61,263 nucleotides of DNA from an uncultured Collinsella sp. (lineage in GTDB: Bacteria; Actinomycetota; Coriobacteriia; Coriobacteriales; Coriobacteriaceae): positions 1 to 61,263 of the forward strand of contig URCS01000003.1 of NCBI GenBank assembly GCA_900546455.1, in the 5' to 3' direction. Positions 42,292 through 50,829 of the stretch are shown here, in pieces. A program made the position numbers and the translations under genes. The notes below the pieces were generated by a model. That model was not told the origin of the DNA and searched no databases. It saw only the letters and a list, made by a program, of their open reading frames with translations. Within the stretch, counting starts at the first letter, position 1. Every line of letters starts with the position of its first letter.

Positions 42292-42846
42292 TCAGCCTTT
42301 AGCAGCCTCGACAGCCGCGACGGCCCTCGCTAGATCATCTGCGGCCTCCGTTTCCGCGTTGCATAGCAGCAGTCCGCGCATGACCTCTAGCAGTATATCG
42401 ACCTGCGGGTCTGTCAATAGCTCCAACGTCTCGGACGCGAACCCGCGTTTTGCTCTCGCCGCGTCTATGGGTGCGATTGAGGCCATTCTTGGCGCAACGT
42501 AAGCCGCAATATCCGCGTCCGGGTCGATTGCCCCCCGCCGCCCAAGAATCTGTGAGACTGACCCGAGCACACGCATAGCCTTGTGCGGTTCGAGGTTGTC
42601 GCTCCTCGTCCAGTTCGTCACCGTCGCTTGGGATACTTGTAACTCGGCGGCTAGCTCTTTCCGGGGAATGTCGAATCTTTCGAGCAGTCCCGCAACGCTG
42701 TGCCCGCCGTCAATGAAAGTAGAGAACGGGGGCACGCCGTAGCGCCCCGCCGCCTCGGTGAGTTTTTCGACGGCCTCGATATTCAGCGCAAACATTTTCG
42801 TTTTACCGTGTTTGTCCTGATATTCGGTATATTCCGCGCCCATCAT
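42292..42846 (-). CDS. repressor-like helix-turn-helix protein of the element
   Basis: 184 residues. The middle (about 50-95) has a lambda/XRE-like helix-turn-helix: LLERFDIPRKELAAELQVSQATVTNWTRSDNLEPHKAMRVL. The C-terminal half is helical and may dimerise. The start overlaps the integrase stop (ATGA), so the two are translated together, linking integrase level to a likely repressor. The repressor function is inferred. Confidence 0.75.
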   Translation of the reverse strand: MMGAEYTEYQDKHGKTKMFALNIEAVEKLTEAAGRYGVPPFSTFIDGGHSVAGLLERFDIPRKELAAELQVSQATVTNWTRSDNLEPHKAMRVLGSVSQILGRRGAIDPDADIAAYVAPRMASIAPIDAARAKRGFASETLELLTDPQVDILLEVMRGLLLCNAETEAADDLARAVAAVEAAKG

Positions 42847-44045
42847 GCCTCGCCGCCCGACAAAACGGCTTGCATGGTCTGGGCCGCGCGTTGCTTGCCC
42901 TCGGCTGTCGCGTCGGCGTAGATGTTGAGCGTCATGGCCGCGTTGGAGTGCCCCATAGACGCAGAGATAGCCTTAATGTCCACGTGGGCGGCTACTGCCA
43001 TGGTCGCGAACGTGTGCCGCAGGTCGTGGAACGTCGGGCGGGTTCCCCTCGTCCCTTTCAGCTCCAGCGCCTCGGCAAGGTTGCGCCACCTCTGCCAAAT
43101 CGTGTTGGGGCGCATGAAACCGCCGCGAATGTCGCCGAGCACGTAGAGCGCCCCGGTAAACGGCACGCCCGCAGCGAGGCACGCGGCCTCCATCTCCTCG
43201 CGCCGCGCCACGAGATCGGCGGCAAGCTCTGAGCCGAAATACACCGCGCGGGCGCTGCCGTCGTTCTTGGGGTCTTTGGCGTAGAACCTCGTCCCGTCGC
43301 GGCCTATGCTGTCCTCCACCTTCAGCACGCCGTTATCGGTATCGACGTTGGCCCACCTGAGGCCGCATATCTCGCCCTCCCTCATGCCCGTGTATAGGGC
43401 GATCTTCACCCCGAGCATAGCGGGCGTCATGCCCGCCACCCTGAGCACCTCGCGCACGGTTCGCACGCCCTCGGCGGTAAGCGAGTTGGGGCGCGGGCGT
43501 CCGGCCTTGGGCGGCTTTACGCCTCGGGTCGGGTCTTTGCCCAACAAATCGGTATCGACGGCCTGATTGCACGCAGACCGTAGCAGCGTGAGCGCCTTTT
43601 TCATCGTGCCGGGGGCGTACGTCTCGCCCATCTTGGCAACCCACGCCCTCACCATGTCCGGGTTGAGATCGGAAAGCGCCACCTCCCCGAGCAGCGGGGA
43701 AATGATGTTGTCGAGCAGACGCCCGTACTCGTTGAACGTTGACGGGTCGATACTCGGGCGCTTGCCGTCGATATAGCGGCGAACGTAGGCGGCCACGGTA
43801 AGCATCGTCTCCGGGTCGAATCCCAGAACAGCCAACGCCGCGCCCTCGCGCTGTCTCTGGTTCCACTTGGCCTCCATGGCCGCGCGCCACTCCTCAAGCT
43901 CTTTCTGGGCCGCGCGTTTCCCGGTGGCCTTGAGGGCCTTGGTCGTTTTCCTCCTCGCGCCGTCCTCGTCGATGTATTTCAGCGCCGCGCGGTATTTCCC
44001 GCCCCTGCTTTCGAGGTTCGCGGCTATGTAGTGCGTGTACTCCAT
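42843..44045 (-). CDS. tyrosine recombinase/integrase
   Basis: Catalyses insertion into and excision from the tRNA-Gly site. It has 400 residues: an N-terminal AP2-like arm-binding domain (YRAALKYIDEDGARRKTTKALKATGKR), a SAM-like core-binding domain (about 105-190), and the catalytic domain. The catalytic residues are visible in TGMREGE (Arg), HDLRHTFA (His-x-x-Arg), MGHSN (His) and NIYA (Tyr). The ATG at 44045 has GGAG 5 nt upstream; a longer reading would run through the arm sites. It sits next to attR and its own arm-type sites. Confidence 0.95.
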   Translation of the reverse strand: MEYTHYIAANLESRGGKYRAALKYIDEDGARRKTTKALKATGKRAAQKELEEWRAAMEAKWNQRQREGAALAVLGFDPETMLTVAAYVRRYIDGKRPSIDPSTFNEYGRLLDNIISPLLGEVALSDLNPDMVRAWVAKMGETYAPGTMKKALTLLRSACNQAVDTDLLGKDPTRGVKPPKAGRPRPNSLTAEGVRTVREVLRVAGMTPAMLGVKIALYTGMREGEICGLRWANVDTDNGVLKVEDSIGRDGTRFYAKDPKNDGSARAVYFGSELAADLVARREEMEAACLAAGVPFTGALYVLGDIRGGFMRPNTIWQRWRNLAEALELKGTRGTRPTFHDLRHTFATMAVAAHVDIKAISASMGHSNAAMTLNIYADATAEGKQRAAQTMQAVLSGGEA

Positions 44046-44054
44046 GCGTGCTCC

Positions 44055-44110
44055 GTAGACCAAAACGTAGACCAAATGTAGACCAAATAGCGTGTACTGC
44101 TTTGGTCTAC
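44055..44110. repeat. integrase arm-type sites, attR side
   Basis: GTAGACCAAA at 44055, 44067 and 44078, and the inverse TTTGGTCTAC at 44101-44110. Steps are 12 and 11 bp, about one helical turn. The cluster overlaps the integrase promoter region, so integrase could repress its own gene. Confidence 0.75.
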
Positions 44111-44192
44111 GTTGCACATTATGGCACATAACGCGCGTTTTACCTGCAACGATAGCAACGCTTTTTATCTCTTTGAACACTTGCGTGTAAGA

Positions 44193-44237
44193 TTCCCAAG
44201 CTGACACTCGCGGGTTCGAGTCCCGTTGCCCGCTCCA
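44193..44237 (+). repeat. attR (45-bp direct repeat)
   Basis: Identical to attL. It is the displaced original 3' half of tRNA-Gly. Confidence 0.95.
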
Positions 44238-44247
44238 TTCGAATTTC

Positions 44248-44281
44248 AGGCACGGTAACGTTTCGTTACCGTGCCTTTTTC
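44248..44281 (+). terminator. original tRNA-Gly terminator
   Basis: A perfect 13-bp stem (44248-44260 with 44264-44276), then TTTTT, directly after attR. Confidence 0.9.
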
Positions 44282-44292
44282 AATAAAGTGCC

Positions 44293-44415
44293 GGGACTCG
44301 AACCCGACAGGGTGCGAGCGTTAAATAAACGCGAAGCGTTTATAGCGAGCAGGCAAGGTCGCCGATAGGCGGCCGCAGCCGGTGCGGATTTGCGAAGCAA
44401 ATACGCGGACGTCCC
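44293..44415. repeat. T-arm-bounded hairpin element, tRNA-Gly locus
   Basis: Begins with an inverted copy of the tRNA-Gly T-arm (CGGGACTCGAACCCG) and ends at GTCCC of a direct copy of the tRNA 3' tail (44411-44428). Between them are mini-hairpins with GCGAAGC cores (TAAACGCGAAGCGTTTA; TTTGCGAAGCAAA). It aligns by eye with the element at 59771-59882 after tRNA-Lys. Confidence 0.65.
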
Positions 44416-44428
44416 GTTGCCCGCTCCA
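44377..44428 (+). repeat. 52-bp direct repeat, copy 1
   Basis: Identical to 44508-44559. It contains the GCGAAGC mini-hairpin and the last 18 bp of tRNA-Gly including CCA. Confidence 0.9.
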
Positions 44429-44507
44429 CCGGGCACGGGAGACATGGGGACGGCTAATTCAACAAAGTCTTCCCCTTCGGCTTCGTGAGGCTGAGGGGCT
44501 CGCCTGA

Positions 44508-44559
44508 AGCCGGTGCGGATTTGCGAAGCAAATACGCGGACGTCCCGTTGCCCGCTCCA
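44508..44559 (+). repeat. 52-bp direct repeat, copy 2
   Basis: The second copy, 131 bp downstream. The DNA between (44429-44507) has an inverted-repeat stretch (CCCCTTCGG / CTGAGGGGCT region) and no gene. Confidence 0.9.
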
Positions 44560-44661
44560 ATCTCAAAATGTTAGGTTGATGCCCGTAGCTCATACGGGCA
44601 CCTGCGCACGGTACAATAGTCGAGTTACGACCAACGTGCCAATAGCCAAAAAGGAGCCGCT

Positions 44662-46005
44662 ATGATCGATCGCTATACCCGCCCGGAGATGGGACACATC
44701 TTCTCCCTCGAGAACAAGTACGCCATTTGGCAGGAGATCGAGGTCCTGGCCTGCGAGGCCCAGGCGGAGCTCGGCAAGATCGGTATTTCCAAAGACGAGG
44801 CCCAGTGGATTCGCGACCACGCCAACTTCGAGAAGGCAAAGGTCGACGAGATCGAGGAAGTCACGCGCCACGACGTCATCGCCTTCCTGACCAACATGAA
44901 GGAGTATATCGATGCCGACGTTCCCGAGGGCGAGCCCAAGCCCAGCCGCTGGGTTCACTACGGCATGACCAGCTCCGACCTGGGTGATACGGCTCTGTGC
45001 TATCAGCTCACTCAGGCTTGCGACCTTATCATCGAGGACGTCAAGAAGCTCGGCGAGATCTGCAAGCGTCGCGCCTTCGAGGAGCGCAACACGCTCTGCG
45101 CCGGCCGTACTCATGGCATCCATGCCGAGCCGATGACCTTCGGTATGAAGTTTGGCTCTTGGGCCTGGGAGCTCAAGCGCGATCTGGACCGTCTTGAGGA
45201 CGCCCGTAAGAACGTTGCTTTCGGTGCCATCTCGGGCGCTGTCGGCACGTACAGCTCCATCGAGCCGTTTGTCGAGGAGTATGTCTGCGAGCACTTAGGT
45301 CTGGTTCATGATCCGCTGTCCACGCAGGTCATCAGCCGCGACCACCACGCCTATCTTGCCGGTGTGCTCGCTACCACGGCAGCTACCTGCGAGCGCATTG
45401 CGACCGAGGTTCGCAACCTGCAGAAGACCGATACGCTCGAGGCCGAGGAGCCGTTCCGCAAGGGTCAAAAGGGCAGCTCCGCCATGCCGCACAAGCGCAA
45501 CCCCATCACTATGGAGAAGGTCTGCGGCCTTTCGCGCATCGTCAAGTCCAACGCCCAGGTCGCCTTCGACAACGTTGCCCTGTGGCACGAGCGCGACATT
45601 TCGCACTCCTCTGCCGAGCGCGTCGCCCAGGCCGATAGCTTCATCGCCCTTGACCACATGTTCCAGTGCCTCATCCGCGTCATCGACGGCCTGCAGCTGT
45701 ACCCTGCCCGCATGATGGCCAATCTCAACAAGACCCGCGGCCTCATCTTCTCCTCCAAGGTGCTGCTGGCTCTCGTCGATACAGGCATCACCCGCGAGGA
45801 TGCCTATGCCATCGTGCAGGAAAACGCCATGGCCACGTGGCACGAGGTGCAGGATTGCGTCTCCGGTCCTACCTTTAAGGAGCGCCTCGAGGCCGATCCG
45901 CGCTGCACCGTCAGCCAGGAGAAGCTCGACGAGATCTTTGACCCGTGGAACTTCCTCACCCGCATCGACACGGTCTTCGATCGCCTGGAGCAGCTCGAGT
46001 TCTAA
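44662..46005 (+). CDS. purB: adenylosuccinate lyase
   Basis: Catalyses two steps of purine synthesis: SAICAR to AICAR, and adenylosuccinate to AMP. It has 447 residues. The fumarase/aspartase-superfamily signature is GSSAMPHKRNP (about 272-282), with the catalytic Ser in its first half; GRTHGIHAEPMTFG and HYGMTSSDLGDT are the other two active-site segments. RBS AAGGAG precedes the ATG. A TACAAT -10-like element lies at 44612-44617 near a small hairpin (44581-44600). It is monocistronic. Confidence 0.97.
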   Translation: MIDRYTRPEMGHIFSLENKYAIWQEIEVLACEAQAELGKIGISKDEAQWIRDHANFEKAKVDEIEEVTRHDVIAFLTNMKEYIDADVPEGEPKPSRWVHYGMTSSDLGDTALCYQLTQACDLIIEDVKKLGEICKRRAFEERNTLCAGRTHGIHAEPMTFGMKFGSWAWELKRDLDRLEDARKNVAFGAISGAVGTYSSIEPFVEEYVCEHLGLVHDPLSTQVISRDHHAYLAGVLATTAATCERIATEVRNLQKTDTLEAEEPFRKGQKGSSAMPHKRNPITMEKVCGLSRIVKSNAQVAFDNVALWHERDISHSSAERVAQADSFIALDHMFQCLIRVIDGLQLYPARMMANLNKTRGLIFSSKVLLALVDTGITREDAYAIVQENAMATWHEVQDCVSGPTFKERLEADPRCTVSQEKLDEIFDPWNFLTRIDTVFDRLEQLEF

Positions 46006-46074
46006 TTGACCGATCGGGGAGGTAGTCAAATCGATCAATTCTCCGCGGCCCTCGTTCGAGTGCGACTTTCCAAC

Positions 46075-46114
46075 ACAAGCCCCGCTCGCAGCTCGCTCTG
46101 CCAGCGGGGCTTGT
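46075..46114 (+). terminator. possible terminator hairpin after purB
   Basis: A perfect 12-bp stem (46075-46086 with 46103-46114) with a 16-nt loop but no T-run after it, so its terminator role is uncertain. Confidence 0.45.
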
Positions 46115-46206
46115 GCATGAGCGCACCTAGAAAGCTGGACGTCAGCGATATATGCGCGTCAACTGTGCTGCTTGCCGATAATTTGAGACATCTGACAAAC
46201 ATTACC

Positions 46207-46235
46207 TTGCCGGTAACTGTCGGGGGGGGGTATCC
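46207..46235 (+). promoter_or_regulatory. putative phase-variable promoter of the BIG2 surface protein
   Basis: TTGCCG (46207-46212), a 17-nt spacer and TATCCT (46230-46235). The spacer ends in a run of eight G (46222-46229). Gain or loss of one G would change the spacer to 18 or 16 and so alter promoter strength. The start codon follows about 64 bp later. Confidence 0.5.
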
Positions 46236-46298
46236 TTAAGCCAATTTTAAGGTGTGGGAGAATGCTGCGTTTTTTCACGAGAGATTGGACTTAGGGGA

Positions 46299-49200
46299 AT
46301 GAGAAAAGGGTTTTGGAGGATAGCCACAGGCATCTGTGTTGCTTTAACGGCGGCAACGTTTGGGCTGACGGTGGCCGCTCCGCATGCGGATGCTGTCATG
46401 CTGGAGTCGCAGGACGGTTCCATGGGTGCATCGTTTCTCCCATACGATTCGTCTACAGGCGATGTGTGGTCAGAATTTGATGTCGCTGTTGGACAGACGG
46501 TGAAAGGAAGGCTTTCCTTTTTTAATAAAAATCACGAATGGGCGCACATTGACCCTAGCGATATCGATATCACATCGTCTGACGAGGATATCGCTAAGGT
46601 AAGTTATGAGTCACATAGTTGGGTATTGACAATTAGCCCCACCAAAGTTGGCACAACGACTATAACCCTGAAGAGCAAGACCGACGAGAGTTTAAACGGT
46701 TCTCTTAAGATTAAAAGTGTGGCTAAAGTCAATCCAATTAAGGTCAGTTTCGTTTCTTACGACCAATCTGGTGCGACAACAAACACCGCAACGCTGGGTT
46801 ACACGGATGATTGTCCGCAAAAATGCGGGAACACGCATTATGCATTACTAGAGGGGAGAGTTGACGTTCGTCCCGTGGACGAGAGCCGTGCGGCCACATA
46901 TTTTGTTATTAAGGAAGACCCCTCAAAGGATTCCAAAGTCCAGGCAAGGGTGAATTCGAATTATTCATCATATGGAACTTCCGAGCTAAGCGCTTCTTTG
47001 CAACTCGAGGCGTTGTCGAAAGATGCTAAAGAGGCCAAGGTTCTTGTCGACTATTGCAACGGTGAAGTTGAGACGAAGAAGCTATGTGATGTTGTAACCG
47101 AGAATCAGGAGCCCGGATTCAATGAGCGTGGGAACAAAAAGCAAAAGATGCTGGTTGGGGACAGCTATTATCTGACTGCCATTCTCAACGTTTCTCCAAA
47201 TGAAGTACTGAAGGCATGCCAGCGCGCACATTGGGGTGCGGACTTTGGCGCTGTAACCTATTCTCTGGAAAGCAACGATGTCGTTGAGCTTATCGGTGGT
47301 GAAAACTCGTTTAAGGCAATAAAGCCTGGCACCGTTAAGGCTCATGCTCGTGATGGCCTTGGCAATGACCATCCCTTTGAGATAGAGGTTGTCGACCCTG
47401 CGGAAGTGAGCCTTTCGAAGGCTAAGTTTGTGTCGAGCGATTATACATTTCCCTGTGAGGTCAGTTCAGATAGTATATCCAAAGATTGGCTTTGGCTGGA
47501 ATGTGACAGGGGGTTTGAATATCCAAAGGGCGTGCTGAGTAAAAGCGCTGAGGAATTGATGGACTCCTATGCCGGCGCAAAGTATTCTTTCACTTCAGAT
47601 AATCCGGATGTCCTCGAGGTAAAAGGACCGATGTTTAGTGGTGGCAGTTACTTGGGGTATTTAGTGCCTCATAGTTACGGCGATGCAACGGTTTCAATGT
47701 ACTTGGGTGGTCGTCTCTGCGACACGATGACCGTTCATGTTGTCAAGCCTGGCGAGGAGCCTGCAAAGACTGCGGTTTCCATTGCGGACAGCTACTCAAC
47801 CTCCATGGATAAAGGCACGACTCAGCAGCTGAAGGCAAAGGTCTCCCCTGATGACAAGGCCAGCCAAGTTGTTTGGTCCTCTTCCAACGAGAGCGTCCTT
47901 ACCGTCGACGCTAACGGTCTTGTTACCGCTGTCGGTGACGGTGATGCCACGATCACGGCAACGGTTGATGGGGTCTCTGCAACCACGGATGCGATTACGG
48001 TAACCACTCCGGTTGTAAAGGTGTCGGGCGTCAAGCTCAGCGCTTCAAACCTTAAGCTTGCTGTGGGCGGTGAGCCCTCGACGTTGACCGCAGCGGTTGA
48101 GCCCGATAATGCAACGAACAAGAACTTGTCCTGGTCGTCGAGCGATCCTACGGTCGCCACGGTTGCAGACGGCGTCGTGACCCCGGTCAAGGCAGGTGTT
48201 GCTACGATTACCGTCACCACTGAGGACGGAGAGCATAGCGCCACGTGCAAGGTGACGGTTATTCAGCCTGCTACGGGCATCACGCTCGATAAGCAGAAGG
48301 TCGTGCTTGTGGGCGCTGCAACCGAGCAGCTTAAGGCGGCGGTCGTTCCCGCGGAGGCTAACCAGACGATTGTCTGGAAGTCCAGCAACGAAAGTGTCGC
48401 TACAGTCGATCAAACCGGAAAGGTGGCGGCTGTCTCCAAGGGCGCCGCAACCATCACCGTTTCGACTGAAGACGGCACCTATTCTCAGGATTGCGCGGTG
48501 ACCGTCTCTAATCCCGCAACGAACCTTACGGTCGACCAGAGCGTCCTCGGCCTCAAGAAGGGCGAAGAGGGCACCGTGAAGGTTTCTCTTGCTGGAACCC
48601 TTGCGGGTGAGGTCGACGAGACCAATCTTGCTCTGGATGACACGGGCGCTTCGAAGGCGTTTAAGGTTGTCGACAACGGTGATGGCTCCTACACCGTTAC
48701 CGCCCTCAAGACCGGTTCTGGTTCTTTTGTCATCACTGCAGGGTCGCTCTCCCAGACCGTTTCGGTGACCGTGACCAATCCCGCCCAAAAGGTTGAGCTC
48801 AACAAGACGAGCCTGTCCTTTACCGTCGGTGATGCCTCCACAAAGCTCTCCGCAACGGTGAGTCCTGCCGATGCAGACGATACGACGGTGAGCTGGACCT
48901 CCAGCGACTCGTCGATCGCCACGGTCAAAGACGGCGTCGTGACGCCGCTTAAGGCCGGTACCGCCACGATTACCGCCACCTGTGGCGACAAAACCGCGAC
49001 CTGCGCCGTTATCGTAGCGGCAAAGACCATTGCAGGCGTTGCGGGTAGCAACGGAACGGACGTTAGCGTAAGCGCCGAGAACAATGTCGCTGCCGGCATT
49101 GCCCAGAACAACAGCATCTCTCTTGTGGTCGAGGAACCGACGGATCTTACCGATGCCGCCAATGCTACGATTTCCGGCCTTGAGCAGGGGACTACCAAGG

Positions 49201-49649
49201 TTGCCGATAAGCTCGATATCAAGCTTCTCAAGGACGGCGAGGTTATCGAGGACTACGAAGGCATGTCCTTCATCGTCCGTGTCAAGATGACTGCCGCCAT
49301 GAAGGCGCTCACCAATCTCAAGGTGCTCTACGTTGCCGAGGATGGTTCCACTCAGGCTATGGATACGTGGACCGAGGGCGACTACCTCTGCTTCCGCACG
49401 AGCCACTTCTCGACGTACGTGGTGACGGGCGAGGAGGCCAAGGGGGAGCCGGCTCAGCCTGCGCAGCCCGTGACGCCGTCCCAACCCGGTCAGCAGACGA
49501 CGACCAAGGTAACCAAAACGTCCGCTAAGACTACTAAGGGTGCGCTCGCCAACACGGGCGACCAAACCCTTGCCGTCGCCTTTATTATGACCGTTGTCGG
49601 CGCTTCGCTGATTGCCTTCGCGCTTATGCGCAAACGTCTCGAGTGTTAG
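46299..49649 (+). CDS. sortase-anchored BIG2-repeat surface protein
   Basis: 1,116 residues. The signal peptide MRKGFWRIATGICVALTAAT is cut near PHADA. The N-terminal ~480 residues are an unrecognised beta-rich region with low-GC DNA. At least four BIG2 (bacterial Ig-like group 2) repeats follow, with motifs such as VSWTSSDSSIATV, VTPLKAGTATITATCGDKTATC and ATVSPADADD. The tail is Gly/Gln/Pro-Thr-rich and ends in LANTG (near 1083), a hydrophobic helix and MRKRLEC, a sortase signal with Ala in place of Pro. The start at 46299 is chosen from the signal peptide; a GTG 15 codons earlier is open. It is probably an adhesin or wall structural protein. Confidence 0.88.
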   Translation: MRKGFWRIATGICVALTAATFGLTVAAPHADAVMLESQDGSMGASFLPYDSSTGDVWSEFDVAVGQTVKGRLSFFNKNHEWAHIDPSDIDITSSDEDIAKVSYESHSWVLTISPTKVGTTTITLKSKTDESLNGSLKIKSVAKVNPIKVSFVSYDQSGATTNTATLGYTDDCPQKCGNTHYALLEGRVDVRPVDESRAATYFVIKEDPSKDSKVQARVNSNYSSYGTSELSASLQLEALSKDAKEAKVLVDYCNGEVETKKLCDVVTENQEPGFNERGNKKQKMLVGDSYYLTAILNVSPNEVLKACQRAHWGADFGAVTYSLESNDVVELIGGENSFKAIKPGTVKAHARDGLGNDHPFEIEVVDPAEVSLSKAKFVSSDYTFPCEVSSDSISKDWLWLECDRGFEYPKGVLSKSAEELMDSYAGAKYSFTSDNPDVLEVKGPMFSGGSYLGYLVPHSYGDATVSMYLGGRLCDTMTVHVVKPGEEPAKTAVSIADSYSTSMDKGTTQQLKAKVSPDDKASQVVWSSSNESVLTVDANGLVTAVGDGDATITATVDGVSATTDAITVTTPVVKVSGVKLSASNLKLAVGGEPSTLTAAVEPDNATNKNLSWSSSDPTVATVADGVVTPVKAGVATITVTTEDGEHSATCKVTVIQPATGITLDKQKVVLVGAATEQLKAAVVPAEANQTIVWKSSNESVATVDQTGKVAAVSKGAATITVSTEDGTYSQDCAVTVSNPATNLTVDQSVLGLKKGEEGTVKVSLAGTLAGEVDETNLALDDTGASKAFKVVDNGDGSYTVTALKTGSGSFVITAGSLSQTVSVTVTNPAQKVELNKTSLSFTVGDASTKLSATVSPADADDTTVSWTSSDSSIATVKDGVVTPLKAGTATITATCGDKTATCAVIVAAKTIAGVAGSNGTDVSVSAENNVAAGIAQNNSISLVVEEPTDLTDAANATISGLEQGTTKVADKLDIKLLKDGEVIEDYEGMSFIVRVKMTAAMKALTNLKVLYVAEDGSTQAMDTWTEGDYLCFRTSHFSTYVVTGEEAKGEPAQPAQPVTPSQPGQQTTTKVTKTSAKTTKGALANTGDQTLAVAFIMTVVGASLIAFALMRKRLEC

Positions 49650-49683
49650 GGCGCCCTCTCGTTTAAGCGCGACCTTTCAGTCC

Positions 49684-49722
49684 AAGCCCCGTTGGTAACT
49701 CGTTTTACCAACGGGGCTTTTA
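49684..49722 (+). terminator. terminator of the BIG2 gene
   Basis: A perfect 15-bp stem (49684-49698 with about 49706-49720) and a short T-run. Confidence 0.85.
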
Positions 49723-49956
49723 CGTTAAAGACTTCAGCCCGTGTGTCGCGTGCAGTGCGGCGCGTCGGAAACCGCCAGATACGCGGTCGGCGCCAACGGC
49801 CTGAACGAGGCAGCGGTCGGGGTGCATTCGGGAGCAGCTGAGCTTCGAGTAGGGTTAACCTAATTCGACCGCTCGCGGATGCATTTCAACCTTTGGCGCC
49901 TTGCCCATCTTGGGTGAGGCGCTTTTTTCGCTGCTGCGGCAGCTCCCGGTAATAAA
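49723..49956. other. intergenic region with a second hairpin
   Basis: No gene is visible. A hairpin at 49896-49928, with G-T pairs and a six-T tail, looks like another terminator. No clear promoter for the next gene is seen. Confidence 0.5.
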
Positions 49957-50829
49957 ATGAACCTCTACTGCCATTTCGATGAAAAGAGGCGCGTGCCTAG
50001 ACGTATTAAACGAGTCGTCATCGTCTCGTTCGCGCTCATAGTTCTTGTTGCTGCCTGTACGGCTGTCCTGACGTATACCGATCGAAATAGTTCTTCCTCG
50101 CCGAGTACGGCTGACGAGGATCTCCCTGTGCTCAAAATTGGCGTTACGGATAACGACCCCTATGTGTATGTCGATACCACGGGCGATTACGCCGGTATCG
50201 ATATCGACATCGCCCGCGAGGCCTGCAGGCGCGCGGGGCTCAAGCCACAGTTTGTCGATATTGACTGGAACGATCGCGACCGGCTGCTCAAAAACGGTGA
50301 TATCGATTGCCTGTGGTGTGATTATTCTCCCTGTTATCGCGAGGATAAGTATTACTGGACCGAGCCGTATCTAACCGTGACGGTTTCGGTTGTCGCCAAG
50401 AAAACGAGTGGCATCAAGTCCTTGGCGCATCTCGATGGAAGCAAGACCATCGCGGTGATTGCGGGCTCGGTGAGCGAACGCCGATTGCTCGCAGGGGATC
50501 TGGAAATCTCGCCGGACGTGCAAATCAAATCGTATGGTTCTGCCGAGCTCTGCAAAGCCGCCCTCGCCAAAGGGTATGTCGACTGTTGGATGGCGGACGT
50601 TCAATCGCTTGATCGACTCGTCGCCCAGTATCCCGGCGTTTATCGTGTGTTTGCCGACAACGTTATGACGGTTGACCTGGGCGTTGCATTTGATGTTGCC
50701 TATGAGGGAGAGTGCGTCAAAAACCTCAATACCGCGCTGTTCGACATGGATCGAGACGACACGATAGAGCGCATTGTGGACAATTACAAGGCAGGAGCGA
50801 CGACGGGCGGGCAAGGAGCGGAATCATGA
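49957..50829 (+). CDS. family 3 substrate-binding protein, membrane-anchored
   Basis: Up to 290 residues. A basic start is followed by one hydrophobic segment (about 19-40) containing VAAC, possibly a lipobox. The rest is an SBP family 3 fold (LKIGVTDNDPYVYVDTTGDYAGIDIDIAREACRRAG is the classic opening), like polar amino-acid-binding proteins. No ABC permease or ATPase is nearby. Instead it overlaps a diguanylate cyclase gene by 4 bp, so it probably serves as an external ligand sensor. A GTG start at 49993 with AAAAGAGG upstream may be the true start. Confidence 0.85.
   Translation: MNLYCHFDEKRRVPRRIKRVVIVSFALIVLVAACTAVLTYTDRNSSSSPSTADEDLPVLKIGVTDNDPYVYVDTTGDYAGIDIDIAREACRRAGLKPQFVDIDWNDRDRLLKNGDIDCLWCDYSPCYREDKYYWTEPYLTVTVSVVAKKTSGIKSLAHLDGSKTIAVIAGSVSERRLLAGDLEISPDVQIKSYGSAELCKAALAKGYVDCWMADVQSLDRLVAQYPGVYRVFADNVMTVDLGVAFDVAYEGECVKNLNTALFDMDRDDTIERIVDNYKAGATTGGQGAES

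Larger units (their letters stand above)
39224..44237. mobile_element. 5,014-bp satellite-like integrative element in tRNA-Gly
   Basis: Bounded by perfect 45-bp repeats in tRNA-Gly(CCC). All genes run leftward: integrase, repressor-like HTH, two Xis-like HTH proteins with a small helical protein between them, a possible replication-organiser protein, two tiny genes and a frameshifted gene. Non-coding parts include a replacement tRNA terminator (39234-39270), integrase arm sites at both ends, and an iteron-like array next to attL. No capsid, portal, terminase, relaxase or type IV secretion gene is visible. It resembles phage satellites or minimal mobilizable elements, but I cannot place it in a named family. 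Confidence 0.9.
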
